Source of the DNA: Acidobacteriaceae bacterium | GTDB taxonomy: Bacteria > Acidobacteriota > Terriglobia > Terriglobales > Acidobacteriaceae | Direction of reading: 5' to 3' | Length of the DNA: 64,000 bases | Assembly: GCA_003165795.1 (NCBI GenBank) | Contig: PMWW01000171.1 | Coordinates: forward strand, 1-64,000 | Shown here: positions 1-8,230 of the stretch, one piece after another | Numbering within the stretch: position 1 is the first letter of the stretch | Layout of the letters: the number at the start of each line of letters is the position of its first letter | The notes under the pieces: generated by a model | What the model was told of the DNA's origin: nothing | Databases searched by the model: none | Seen by the model: only the letters and a program-made list of their open reading frames with translations | Made by a program: the position numbers and the translations under genes

Positions 1-2
1 CT

Positions 3-554
<552 letters not shown>

Positions 555-594
555 GGTCAGAGCAGGACTTCGGCGTAGCGTTCAACGTAACAAT

Positions 595-634
595 AACGGC
601 CATCGAGGGAGAGATCTTGGTGGCCGTTTTTCGT
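595..634 (+). terminator. Rho-independent terminator after rpoC
   Basis: An 8-bp perfect stem (AACGGCCA at 595-602 with TGGCCGTT at 621-628) encloses an 18-base loop and runs into TTTCGTTT. It lies 40 bases after the rpoC stop codon. Confidence 0.8.
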
Positions 635-743
635 TTGGGGGCAGGTCACGGCCTGCAAGGTGTTTTAGTAGCTCGGTAAATAGGTGGCGTGCCGAACCCA
701 GCCCATACACAAACTTGGCGTAAAAGGGTGTATGCTGTGATTC

Positions 744-944
744 ATGGCCCGCACCAACATCGACATCGACGAGAGCTTGATTCGCGAAGCGCGCAAGCTT
801 ACCCATCTCAAGACGAAGCGCCAGATCGTTGACAAGGCGCTCGAGTTGCTCGTCCGCTCCGAGAGCCGCAAAGGCATTCTTCGTTACTACGGCAGCGGGA
901 TATGGAAGGGCAACCTGAAAGCTTCCCGGAGAAATCGGGTTTGA
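744..944 (+). CDS. VapB-type antitoxin
   Basis: A 66-residue protein starting MARTNIDIDESLIREARKL, the typical N-terminus of the short VapB antitoxins of the DUF2191 type (MRTNIDIDDELL...TGLKTKREVVEEAL...LV). The family binds DNA at its own promoter and neutralises the VapC RNase through its C-terminal tail. Here the tail GSGIWKGNLKASRRNR matches the toxin-binding W-x-G-x-L region. The next gene is a PIN-domain VapC whose likely start overlaps this stop codon, so the two would be translated together and probably autoregulated. The upstream region has no other gene for 190 bases. Confidence 0.85.
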   Translation: MARTNIDIDESLIREARKLTHLKTKRQIVDKALELLVRSESRKGILRYYGSGIWKGNLKASRRNRV

Positions 945-1330
945 TTCTGGTGGACAGCTCTGTCTGGGTCGACTTCTTCAGTTCCTCTCCCGGACGCGGC
1001 GGTGGCGAACTGCGCCGCATGATCGAGGACTGCGAACCTGTGGCGCTGACTGGAGTGATAGTCACCGAAGTTTTGCAGGGCCTCACGCGAGACGCCCGCG
1101 CTATTGAGCAGTTTCTTCGGCAGTTCGACATGCTGGAACCCGGAGGCTTTGAAACTTATCGGGCAGCGGCTGCCATCTACCGTACCGCCCGCGGAAAAGG
1201 CATCTCGCCCATCACCATTGACACCTTGATCGCAGCCATTGCTCTTGAACATGGCGCCTGCGTTTTCACCCTCGACCGGGACTTCTCCCGAATTGCGCTT
1301 ATCGCGCACTTGGCGCTCTATCGCTTCTGA
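941..1330 (+). CDS. vapC: VapC toxin, PIN-domain ribonuclease
   Basis: PIN-domain endoribonuclease, toxin of the preceding VapB. The acidic metal-binding residues of the family are all visible: Asp in LVDSSVWVDFF, Glu in VTEVLQGL, Asp in ITIDTLIAA, and Asp-x-Asp in FTLDRDF. The start is uncertain. The frame is open from an ATG at 902, which would add 13 residues and overlap vapB by 43 bases. A TTG at 941 gives MILVDSSVW, the usual VapC beginning, with its last two bases forming part of the vapB stop. I prefer 941 (129 residues). No active-site residue is lost, so the toxin looks functional, unlike the second toxin-antitoxin pair at 18.6 kb. Confidence 0.88.
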   Translation: MILVDSSVWVDFFSSSPGRGGGELRRMIEDCEPVALTGVIVTEVLQGLTRDARAIEQFLRQFDMLEPGGFETYRAAAAIYRTARGKGISPITIDTLIAAIALEHGACVFTLDRDFSRIALIAHLALYRF

Positions 1331-1392
1331 TGCCGCCGTCGGGGAAGGTTCCGTTGTCGAGCCCAACAGAATGCCGGCCCGGCGGGTTCTTT

Positions 1393-1411
1393 AACCGACA
1401 ACTGACGACTG
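1393..1411 (+). repeat. Short heptamer tract
   Basis: The stretch reads AACCGAC-AACTGAC-GACTG, a 7-bp periodic tract of the same kind as the longer arrays at 2579-2607 and 11139-11175. No inverted partner was found nearby. Confidence 0.5.
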
Positions 1412-1437
1412 TTTGTGTAAACTTCCACTTACTCCCT

Positions 1438-2316
1438 ATGGCGCGGTTCTTTAGGCATTTTCGGATGGCGCTGTGGCGCGCTTTTCAGCACGACGCGTTT
1501 GCCGTGGCCAAGGCGGCGGCGTTTTCCGCCATCCTGACCCTGTTTCCGGCGATCCTGGTGGTGGCGTCGATCCTCGCCTCATCGCACACCACGGAAGGCT
1601 TCTTTCGCGAAATCAGTCACGCGCTGGGACGTATCCTGCCCGAGGGCACCAGCGCTGCCGTCCTGCAGTTTTTTATGGGCACCAAGCCCGTAACGTTCAA
1701 GTTCCTGCTCACCACGGTCGTCATCACGCTATGGACCGGTTCCGGCGTCATGATCTCCTGGATGGAGGGCTTTCGCAACGCGTATCAGATGCCGAAAATC
1801 TGGGGCCTGGTGAAAGAGCGCATGATCGCGTTTCTGCTGGTGGTGCTGGCCGGCATTCCCCTGGTGTTCGCTTCGTTTCTGCTGGTGTTCGGCAATCAGA
1901 TCGAAGGCTGGATCATGTACCGTGTCGGTCACGAGCTGGGACCGTACATCCTGGGCCTGTGGACCGCATTGCGCTGGATCATCGCCACCCTCACCAGCAT
2001 TGCCGTCATCGGACTCATCTATCATCACGGCGTGCCGCGCACCCAGCCGTGGCACCGCGTGCTTCCAGGATCGACGCTGGCAACAGTACTGTGGTTCGTC
2101 TCCACCGTAGTGTTTGGAGAATACTTGCACCGCTTCGGAAACTACGACGTGATCTATGGATCGGTCGCGACGGCCATCGCGTTGCTGATCTGGCTCTACC
2201 TGGTGTCAATGGTCATCTTGATCGGCGCCGAATTCAACGCGGTACGCTATCCGCGCTTCCTTTTTGGCGCGCACTCCGAGATCGGTCCCGAGCAGAAGCG
2301 GGTTCAGGCCCGCTGA
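1438..2316 (+). CDS. YihY/BrkB family inner-membrane protein
   Basis: A 292-residue polytopic membrane protein of the YihY/virulence factor BrkB family (UPF0761). The family signature near the N-terminus is clear (AFQHDAFAVAKAAAFSAILTLFPAILVVAS), and roughly six membrane segments follow, with the last two in the region containing VATAIALLIWLYLVSMVILIGAEFNAV. The molecular role of this family is not settled. The name 'RNase BN' sometimes attached to it is an old misassignment. The frame is open from 1330, but the first 36 codons look non-coding and include a heptamer repeat tract, so the ATG at 1438 (MARFFRHFRMALWRAF) is chosen. Confidence 0.9.
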   Translation: MARFFRHFRMALWRAFQHDAFAVAKAAAFSAILTLFPAILVVASILASSHTTEGFFREISHALGRILPEGTSAAVLQFFMGTKPVTFKFLLTTVVITLWTGSGVMISWMEGFRNAYQMPKIWGLVKERMIAFLLVVLAGIPLVFASFLLVFGNQIEGWIMYRVGHELGPYILGLWTALRWIIATLTSIAVIGLIYHHGVPRTQPWHRVLPGSTLATVLWFVSTVVFGEYLHRFGNYDVIYGSVATAIALLIWLYLVSMVILIGAEFNAVRYPRFLFGAHSEIGPEQKRVQAR

Positions 2317-2383
2317 TGATGATTCTTTCCGAGCTATGCACGATTCCCATCGTTTACGAGAGCCTGGAGAAAGTGTTCGAGAG

Positions 2384-2607
2384 TTAGCTGTCAGCCTTTA
2401 GCCTTCAGCTATCAGCCCTCGGCTTGTCAGTAGCCAGCCGAAAGCGGCCTTTAGCATTGAGAAGAGCTTGCAGAACAGAGGGGTCCTTCGACTCCGCGCG
2501 AGCAAAAGGCGCGAATGCTCTGCTCAGGATGACAAACAATAATCTGATCGCCGACTGCGGCCGGCAAGCGGCCACCAGCAACTGAGAACTGACAACTGAC
2601 TACTGCC
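2384..2607. repeat. Intergenic element with inverted heptamer arrays (element 1)
   Basis: This fills the gap between the BrkB-like gene and the rhomboid gene. The left arm (2384-2438) is a run of degenerate 7-mers such as CAGCTAT and CAGCCCT. The right arm (2579-2607) reads AACTGAG-AACTGAC-AACTGAC-TACTGCC. Its reverse complement gives CAGTAGT, CAGTTGT and CAGTTCT, the same CAGYYNT pattern, so the arms are inverted. The centre (about 2485-2535) contains TCCTTCGACTCCGC and CTCAGGATGACAAAC, a motif common in intergenic repeats of soil bacteria. No reading frame is present. It resembles a MITE-like or STRR-like element. Confidence 0.65.
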
Positions 2608-3486
2608 TCAATTCACCCACGGCGGGCGGTTGTCCCCGTTTTTCTTGCGCGGCTCGCGGGCGCTGGGATCACGAATGTTGCCCAACTCGTCGAAGTAGTC
2701 TTCGTGCTTGTAATCGCCGCGATCATCGTGCTTGCGCATGTAGACCTCAAACTTGCGCGCGGCGCGTTTGCGCTTCCATCGGTAGTAGGAGTTGCGGATT
2801 CCGAAGGCGCGCTCTGACGCGGCATAGCCAAAGCCGCGGCGCGGAATAAGCTTCAGCCAAATATAGGCGAAGACCAGGCCGCCCAGATGGGCCATGTAAG
2901 CGATGGATTGCCCTCCGCCGCGAGCGGAAGACAACGCTCCGTAGAGCGCTAGAAAAATGATGCCGATGACAAAGTATTTCGCCTTGATCAGAAATGGCAG
3001 CGGAAACAGCATGACTTCCGAATCGCCGTGCAACATGCCGAACGCCAGCAGCAATCCATAGATGCCGCCCGAGGCGCCCACGGTCAACGTGTGCGGCGAC
3101 ACGCCCAAAAGTCCGGTGAACGAAACCACTACCGTTACCAACGCCGCCCCGATCACGCAGAAGAAATAAAACTGCAGGAACAGGTTGTAGCCCCAGTCCA
3201 CCTCCAGCTGCGCGCCGAACATCCACAGCGCCAGCATGTTGAACAGCAAGTGCAGGATTCCATAATGCAGGAAGGAGTAAGTGATCAGCTGCCAGATCTC
3301 GCCGTGTACGACGGCGGAGCCTGCCAGTCCGAGGTGGAAGTAGGCCCAGTCCCCGAAGACCGCAGTCGGATCAAATGCGCGAAGCAACCAAAATACTAAG
3401 AAGACGACACCGTTGGCGATCAGCAGTTGCTTCACTGCCCGGGTGAACGGCGGAAAACTCAACCCCATGCTTGTGGTGCGTCGCAT
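2608..3486 (-). CDS. Rhomboid family intramembrane serine protease
   Basis: A 292-residue membrane protein with the rhomboid core. The catalytic serine is in GASG (Ser139), the catalytic histidine in AYMAHLGG (His200), and the conserved SFLHYGILHLLFNMLALWMFG segment with its HxxxN pattern lies between about residues 71 and 91. Rhomboids cleave transmembrane segments of other proteins inside the bilayer. A hydrophilic C-terminal tail of about 75 residues (basic, then acidic, ending PPWVN) would lie in the cytoplasm. The start MRRTTSMGLSF is taken from the first ATG, and Met7 is an alternative. The substrate cannot be told from the context. Confidence 0.93.
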   Translation of the reverse strand: MRRTTSMGLSFPPFTRAVKQLLIANGVVFLVFWLLRAFDPTAVFGDWAYFHLGLAGSAVVHGEIWQLITYSFLHYGILHLLFNMLALWMFGAQLEVDWGYNLFLQFYFFCVIGAALVTVVVSFTGLLGVSPHTLTVGASGGIYGLLLAFGMLHGDSEVMLFPLPFLIKAKYFVIGIIFLALYGALSSARGGGQSIAYMAHLGGLVFAYIWLKLIPRRGFGYAASERAFGIRNSYYRWKRKRAARKFEVYMRKHDDRGDYKHEDYFDELGNIRDPSAREPRKKNGDNRPPWVN

Positions 3487-3516
3487 GACTTGCTCCGTTC
3501 TATGCAGTGCCGGCCC

Positions 3517-3863
3517 TCAACGTTCCGGCAGCGGTATGATCGCCAGGCAGCGGTGCCCTTGGCATCGAGCGCTTACAGCAAAGACTACATTGTCCTTCGA
3601 CACCAGCAAAGTGGCCCGCGTGCAGTTTCCTCTAGGTTTCATGCGCTGCCATTCAGTGGCCGTGGTGTCGCGCCACAGCACTGCATGGCTGGCCGCCAAG
3701 CCGCCCAGGAGAAGACGCCCACTGTAGAGTGGAATCGTTTTGCAGCGCTTTCGTCAAGAGGCGTACATTTCCGGGAGAGGCTCTGCAGCGCTTGAGCGAA
3801 GAGAGCCACTGGAAAAGAAACCGCCATCATTACAAACGCAGAGACGGTCGCGAGCGATTTCAA
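3517..3863 (-). pseudogene. Possible small secreted protein broken by a frameshift
   Basis: Tentative. From a TTG at 3863 the minus strand reads a signal-peptide-like start (KSLATVSAFVMMAVSFPVALFAQA). After about 45 residues that frame becomes unlike protein, while the +2 frame becomes plausible to a stop at 3517 (AASHAVLWRDTTATEWQRMK, then LLVSKDNVVFAVSARC and CLAIIPLPER). One indel near 3700-3735 would join them into a protein of about 115 residues with several cysteines. No family was recognised. The alternative is that neither frame is coding. The gap 3487-4000 holds nothing else apart from the promoter of the next gene. Confidence 0.25.
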
Positions 3864-3911
3864 AATGGTACGAACTTCGCGCAACCTCTGGAATCCGGTG
3901 GCGTCTATCAC

Positions 3912-3944
3912 TTGACGCTGCCGCCGGGAGAATCTAAATATAAT
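3912..3944 (+). promoter_or_regulatory. Candidate sigma-70 promoter for the zinc-ribbon gene
   Basis: TTGACG at 3912-3917 is followed after 17 bases by TAAATA and then by an overlapping TATAAT at 3939-3944. It lies about 60 bases before the ATG at 4001, which is preceded by a GGAGG ribosome site. Confidence 0.5.
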
Positions 3945-4000
3945 GACGGACGCGTCGTAATTCCGTAGGCGAGCCCGAACCAAGAGCAGCGGAGGCAATC

Positions 4001-4201
4001 ATGGTTATCTGTCCTGAGTGCGAGAGCGATCTGGATATTGAAGAAGACGAGGTTGACGAAGGCGAAATCGTGTCTTGCCCGGAGTGCGGCAGCGATTTCG
4101 AAGTGGTGGCTATCGAACCCCTGGAACTGACGCCGGTGGAAGACGAGGACGAGGAAGAAGACGAAGACGAGGAAGAAAAAGAGGAGGAAGGTGAATACTA
4201 A
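4001..4201 (+). CDS. LysW-like zinc-ribbon protein with long acidic tail
   Basis: A 66-residue protein. Two CxxC pairs (Cys4/Cys7 and Cys26/Cys29) form a zinc ribbon, with acidic linkers and the line GEIVSCPECGSDFEVVAIEP, which closely follows the amino-carrier protein LysW/ArgW (GEIVECPDCGAELEVVSLDP). LysW carries lysine or arginine intermediates on the side chain of its C-terminal glutamate, at the end of an EDWGE motif. This protein instead has a tail of about 20 Asp/Glu residues and ends in GEY, so the known attachment residue is missing. No lysine or arginine biosynthesis gene is nearby. It is followed with an 11-base overlap by a secreted CRD protein. The fold is secure, the function unknown. 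Confidence 0.75.
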   Translation: MVICPECESDLDIEEDEVDEGEIVSCPECGSDFEVVAIEPLELTPVEDEDEEEDEDEEEKEEEGEY

Positions 4202-4619
4202 GCCGCGCCGGGGAGGGCGGGCCACAGCCGGCCGTGGCCCGGTTCTGTTTTGCATCCTCATTTCGATTTTCGCCCTGGCCGCGGTAGCGAGCGACTCCTT
4301 GGCGCAATCGGCAACGGCGATGAAGAAGGACTATGCTCTGATTTACGGCACGGTGTGGGGGGCAGACAACCATCCCGTGGCCGGCATTCCAATCAAGATA
4401 CGGAGGGCGTCGGACAAGAAGGCAAAATGGGAGCTGGTGTCAGACAGCAATGGCGAGTTCGCGCAGCGCGTTCCCGTGGGCACACAAGATTATGTTATCC
4501 AGGCTGAGGTCAAGACACGCCAGGGCCAGCCTAAGCCGGAAGTGACGGCCCACATCGACAACAATGAACGTAAAGACGTCGGCATTCATCTAACTCAAGA
4601 CACGCTCTCACCCAGGTAG
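4191..4619 (+). CDS. Secreted carboxypeptidase-regulatory-like domain protein
   Basis: A 142-residue protein starting at a GTG inside the end of the zinc-ribbon gene. A basic, then hydrophobic N-terminus (about residues 17-40, ending in a SLAQS-type cleavage region) is a signal peptide. The rest is one beta-sandwich of the carboxypeptidase regulatory-like (CRD) type: YGTVWGADNHPVAGIPIKIR, then DSNGEFAQRVPVGTQDYVI. Such domains occur on many exported Acidobacteriota proteins. Their role here, probably binding or structural, is not known. It pairs with the next gene, which has the same plan. Confidence 0.75.
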   Translation: MNTKPRRGGRATAGRGPVLFCILISIFALAAVASDSLAQSATAMKKDYALIYGTVWGADNHPVAGIPIKIRRASDKKAKWELVSDSNGEFAQRVPVGTQDYVIQAEVKTRQGQPKPEVTAHIDNNERKDVGIHLTQDTLSPR

Positions 4620-4636
4620 TCGGCTGAAGGAACTTC

Positions 4637-5029
4637 ATGAAAAGGACATTCGGTACGTTGCTGTTACTGGTGGTTGCGCTGAGTTGCCGCGCGCAATTGA
4701 CGATCCCAATGGGGGGAACGTCGCCTTCCAGCGACGACGGGCACAAGACTACGCACTTCACCTCTCGCATTCTGACCGGGACGGTGCTCGACAAAAGCGA
4801 CAAGCCGATTGCCAACGCCGTGGTCTATATGAAGAACACGAAGACGCTGGCCATGAAGAGCTACATTTCCCAGACTGCCGGCACCTATCGTTTTCCTGAG
4901 CTTTCCCTGAACGTCGACTATGAAGTGTACGCGCAGAAGGATGGCGCGAAGAGCAAGACCAAGACCCTCAGCCAATTCGACGATCGCGAAAAACCGAACC
5001 TCAACCTGCAGATCGACCTGAACAAGTAA
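4637..5029 (+). CDS. Secreted carboxypeptidase-regulatory-like domain protein
   Basis: A 130-residue exported protein, 17 bases behind the previous gene and probably in one transcript. The signal peptide is clear (MKRTFGTLLLLVVALSCRAQ). If the Cys at position 17 were lipidated this could be a lipoprotein, but no clean lipobox is present. The mature part has one CRD-type beta-sandwich (LTGTVLDKSDKPIANAVVYM, TAGTYRFPELSLNVDYEVYA). The function is unknown. The similarity in plan to the previous protein suggests an old duplication. Confidence 0.78.
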   Translation: MKRTFGTLLLLVVALSCRAQLTIPMGGTSPSSDDGHKTTHFTSRILTGTVLDKSDKPIANAVVYMKNTKTLAMKSYISQTAGTYRFPELSLNVDYEVYAQKDGAKSKTKTLSQFDDREKPNLNLQIDLNK

Positions 5030-5097
5030 TGTCGCGTATCATTTTTTCCCAGAATTTTCCGGTAAAGTGCGGCAGCGGCCGGCTGAATTTTCTCGCG

Positions 5098-5127
5098 AAA
5101 AATACGAAAGCCACCATCGTTGGCGGC
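5098..5127 (-). terminator. Terminator after rpsA
   Basis: On the minus strand, GCCGCCA-ACGA-TGGTGGC (plus-strand 5110-5127) pairs fully if one G-U pair is allowed and is followed by TTTCGTATTTTT. It lies 27 bases after the S1 stop codon. Confidence 0.65.
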
Positions 5128-5153
5128 CAGTTTTGGTGTGCGTAAATCTCGAC

Positions 5154-7076
5154 TTAATTGTTTTCGTTGCTGGCGCGCTTCCACGACATGAACTCGCCGA
5201 TGGTAGAGCCGCTGCCGGACGAGGAGGAACTCGCCGCCGGGGCCTTGTAGGCCTCGACATCGGAGCGCGTGGCCTCTTCTCCGACCGCCCGAATGCTGAG
5301 TCCCACTTTCTTCTCCGCCGGATTCATCTTGATGACCTTGAACTCGTGCTCCTGGCCGGCATCCAGCTTGATGGGGGCACCATGCGAGTCGACTGCCTCC
5401 GAATTGTGGCAGAGGCCTTCTACGCCGTCGGCGATCTCGACGAACGCTCCGAAGCTGGCCAGGCGCAGCACTTTGCCGTGGATCACGTCGCCTACGCGGT
5501 GCTGCTCGAAGAAGGTGTCCCACACGTCGGGCTGAAGCTGCTTCACGCCCAACGACAGGCGGCGCTGGTCGGGCTCGATGGCGAGCACGATGGCCTTCAC
5601 CTTGTCGCCCTTCTTCAACACTTCGGAAGGATGCTTCACGCGCTTGGTCCAGCTCAGGTTGCTGACGTGGACCAGCCCGTCGATGCCGTCTTCGATTTCG
5701 ATGAAGGCGCCGAAGTCGGTGAGGTTGCGCACCTTGCCTTCCACGATAGCGCCCACAGGAAATTTCTCGTGCAAGCTCTCCCAGGGATTCGACTCGAGTT
5801 GCTTCAGGCCAAGGCTAATGCGGCGTTCAGTCGGATTGACGTTCAGCACCACCGCTTCCACCTGGTCGCCCACGTTGACAAGCTTGGAGGGATGCTTCAT
5901 CCGCTTCGACCACGTCATTTCGCTGACGTGTACCAAGCCTTCGATTCCCTGCTCCAACTCGATAAACGCACCGTAGTCAGTCACGCTGATGACCCGGCCG
6001 CTAACATGCGCGCCCACCGGATAACGCTCGGAGGCGTCCAGCCAAGGGTCAGGCGTGAGTTGCTTAAAGCCCAACGACACGCGCTGCTTATCGCGATCGA
6101 ACTTCAACACTTTGACCTGGATTTGATCGCCCACCTGCACCAAGTCGCGCGGATGAGTCAAGCGTCCCCACGACATATCGGTAATGTGCAGCAGGCCGTC
6201 GATGCCGCCCAAGTCAACGAACGCGCCATAATCGGTGAGGTTCTTGACCGAGCCGGTCAAAATAGCGTCTTCATGCAACTGCTCCAGGGTCTTGGTCCGC
6301 TTCTCGGACTGGTCCTCTTCCAGCAGTTGCTTGCGCGAGGCCACGATGTTACCGCGCTTCTTGTTCAGCTTGATGATGCGAACATCGATCTCGTGGCCCT
6401 TCAAACCGTCGAGGTTGCGGACGGGACGTAGATCGACCTGCGAACCGGGAAGGAAGGCGCGAGCGCCGAGAATGTCGACGGTCAGACCTCCTTTGATGCG
6501 ATCGATGACGCGAGCTTTTACGGAAGCCTTGTCGTTGAAGGCCTTCTCGATTGCGTCCCAGGCTTTCAGGCGCTGCGCCTTCTCGTGCGAGAGGTGGATG
6601 TAGCCCTCTTCGGTGTGACCCGGCTCGCGCATGACGGCGATCTCGTCGCCGCGCTGCACGGTCACGTTGCCTTCATGGTCTTGGAATTCCGCGACCTGGA
6701 CAACGCCCTCGGACTTGTAACCAATGTCCACGACCACATACTGCGCCGTCACCTTCAGCACCGTGCCGGTAACGATCTGCTCTTCGTTCAGCGCGGCTTC
6801 GGTCTGGGCCTGTTCCTGCTCAAAGGTCTCGAGAGCGCTAGCGAAGTCTTCCATGGTCGGTTCTTTTTCAGACCTGGCAGGAGGCGCGGCTGCGGTGTCG
6901 GCAGCATGGGGGCTGGCATCGGAAACTGGTTCGAGATGCGGCTCAGCCGGCTGGATGCTAGGCTGCTCGGCGGCTTGAGCTTTGGGCTGTTCGGCAGCTT
7001 GAGTTTCGGGCTGCTCGGCTGGGCCGGATTCCTGGGTCTGGGTGGTCGGAGCGTTGTGGGTTTCTTCGAAAGACAT
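5154..7076 (-). CDS. rpsA: 30S ribosomal protein S1
   Basis: About 640 residues with six S1 RNA-binding repeats. The last four are the most regular: GSVKNLTDYGAFVDLGGIDG, GRVISVTDYGAFIELEQGIE, GKVRNLTDFGAFIEIEDGID and GKVLRLASFGAFVEIADGVE. S1 binds mRNA on the 30S subunit and helps translation start on leaders without strong ribosome sites. Before the first repeat comes a Pro/Glu/Ala-rich region with repeated AEQP units (about residues 10-60), which is not part of E. coli S1. The ATG at 7076 (MSFEETHN) is preferred over the upstream in-frame ATG at 7109, which adds MKSRECAYATN. It is a single-gene unit with its own terminator. Confidence 0.95.
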   Translation of the reverse strand: MSFEETHNAPTTQTQESGPAEQPETQAAEQPKAQAAEQPSIQPAEPHLEPVSDASPHAADTAAAPPARSEKEPTMEDFASALETFEQEQAQTEAALNEEQIVTGTVLKVTAQYVVVDIGYKSEGVVQVAEFQDHEGNVTVQRGDEIAVMREPGHTEEGYIHLSHEKAQRLKAWDAIEKAFNDKASVKARVIDRIKGGLTVDILGARAFLPGSQVDLRPVRNLDGLKGHEIDVRIIKLNKKRGNIVASRKQLLEEDQSEKRTKTLEQLHEDAILTGSVKNLTDYGAFVDLGGIDGLLHITDMSWGRLTHPRDLVQVGDQIQVKVLKFDRDKQRVSLGFKQLTPDPWLDASERYPVGAHVSGRVISVTDYGAFIELEQGIEGLVHVSEMTWSKRMKHPSKLVNVGDQVEAVVLNVNPTERRISLGLKQLESNPWESLHEKFPVGAIVEGKVRNLTDFGAFIEIEDGIDGLVHVSNLSWTKRVKHPSEVLKKGDKVKAIVLAIEPDQRRLSLGVKQLQPDVWDTFFEQHRVGDVIHGKVLRLASFGAFVEIADGVEGLCHNSEAVDSHGAPIKLDAGQEHEFKVIKMNPAEKKVGLSIRAVGEEATRSDVEAYKAPAASSSSSGSGSTIGEFMSWKRASNENN

Positions 7077-7415
7077 GTTGGTTGCGTACGCACACTCGCG
7101 CGATTTCAAAACGCGTCGAGAGCCTAAGATAAAACGGACTGCTGGCTTGAGTCTTCAGGTATGATGGTCCCGCTCAAAGCGGTTTGGACAAACCCAGCGG
7201 CCGGATCCGATGGAGCGGGCTGCGCTTCCAGGGAACTCCTCGACTATAGCAACCGGGGGGGGCAGTGTCAAACGCGTAAGTATAAGATCAGCGCCGATTT
7301 TACTGCGTTTTTTCCGACTTTTAATCTGGAAGTCAAGTAGCTGTGTCACCTCATCGTGTGACCAGAACGCGGTCGCTTTCGGCACGGCCAAGCGAGATGG
7401 TACTCTGCCGAATAT
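7077..7415. other. Gap between rpsA and the HIT gene
   Basis: Divergent intergenic region of about 340 bases between rpsA and the HIT-family gene. It presumably contains both promoters. A run of G residues (GGGGGGG near 7255) and AT-rich DNA around 7270-7330 are visible. No convincing gene, RNA or repeat was seen. Confidence 0.4.
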
Positions 7416-7901
7416 ATGGACTACCTCTGGACTCCGTGGCGCTATTCCTACCTCACCACTGCCGACACCTCAGCCGACGCTCCATCTTGTATCTTTTGCG
7501 AATTGCTGCGCGCGGGCGACGACCGGAAGTCCCTGATCCTTCACCGCGGAGAATACAACTTCGTAATCCTCAACGCGTTTCCCTACACCTCGGGACATAG
7601 CATGATTGTCCCCTATGAGCACCTCGACCGCTTGCACAAACTTCCCGCCGCCGCCGCCAACGAGATGATGGCGCTCTCGCGGCAAATGGAAATCACGCTC
7701 ATCGAGCTCTATCGTCCCGACGGCGTGAACCTGGGAATGAACGTAGGTAAAGCTGCTGGTGCTGGGATCGCCGGCCACATTCACATGCACGTGCTTCCCC
7801 GCTGGGTCGCCGACGCCAACTTCATCACCGTGATCGGCGAGACACGCATCCTGCCCGAACTGCTGGAGACCACGTATCAAAGGCTGAAAGCGAAGTTCTG
7901 A
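7416..7901 (+). CDS. HIT family nucleotide hydrolase/phosphorylase
   Basis: A 161-residue histidine-triad protein. The motif HIHMHVLPRW places the triad at His121, His123 and His125, with the middle of the family at about residues 40-125 (NAFPYTSGHSMIVPYEH). An N-terminal CxxC (Cys25/Cys28) and the beginning MDYLWTPWRYSYL are typical of the bacterial Ap4A phosphorylase-like branch of the superfamily. Members act on nucleotide phosphates such as Ap4A or AMP-linked compounds, with the second His as the nucleophile. The true substrate is unknown. It stands alone, facing rpsA across a shared upstream region. Confidence 0.9.
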   Translation: MDYLWTPWRYSYLTTADTSADAPSCIFCELLRAGDDRKSLILHRGEYNFVILNAFPYTSGHSMIVPYEHLDRLHKLPAAAANEMMALSRQMEITLIELYRPDGVNLGMNVGKAAGAGIAGHIHMHVLPRWVADANFITVIGETRILPELLETTYQRLKAKF

Positions 7902-8230
7902 GAGGCGATCAGCCGTCAGCTCTCAGCGCTGAATCGAGCAGGGAAGCTCGCCGCCGGGCGATTCGTTTGTTTTCCCAAAACAGAACCTGCCGGCCAAAAG
8001 TGTGTGAATTTGGTCGTGATTTCCCCCCATCGCTAGCATCATGGACAGCGAAAGTAATATTTAGGATCCATAAAGCGCGGCCCGAGAAGCTGCGCGGCGG
8101 ACTCGACAGTTACTACTGTCATTGCGGTTTTCCCGCCTTTTCTGTTGGCAACTCTTCTACCGGTTGCCCGGGATCTCTTACGAATCGGATAAACCCTACT
8201 AAAGCCGCAGTTCTTCACGCGGAGGTCCTT
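7902..8230. other. Gap before the PEP-CTERM gene
   Basis: It begins with a short heptamer tract at 7907-7932 (GATCAGC-CGTCAGC-TCTCAGC-GCTGA). Around 8143-8165 a small hairpin is possible (GGCAAC with GTTGCC). No c-di-GMP or other riboswitch consensus could be recognised. It should contain the promoter of the PEP-CTERM gene. Confidence 0.35.

Noticed and set aside
902-940. Upstream ATG start for vapC
   Set aside because: It would add 13 residues outside the family's start and a 43-base overlap with vapB. The TTG at 941 gives the family-typical beginning. Kept as an alternative.
2384-2607. CRISPR array
   Set aside because: The repeats are only 7 bp, contiguous and degenerate. There are no unique spacers of constant length and no cas gene.
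3517-3760. Selenoprotein with in-frame TGA (ATG-TAC-GCC-TCT-TGA)
   Set aside because: selB in the window prompted the check. The residues around the TGA do not form a CxxU or similar redox motif and no SECIS-like hairpin follows directly.
5067-6431. Long open frame on the plus strand
   Set aside because: It is antisense to the S1 gene. The minus-strand product has six clear S1 domains, and the plus-strand translation has no domain and shadow-like composition.
7933-8230. c-di-GMP riboswitch before the PEP-CTERM gene
   Set aside because: Only a small hairpin is visible. The conserved GCAAA and CCGGTAGG-type blocks of the aptamer are not present.
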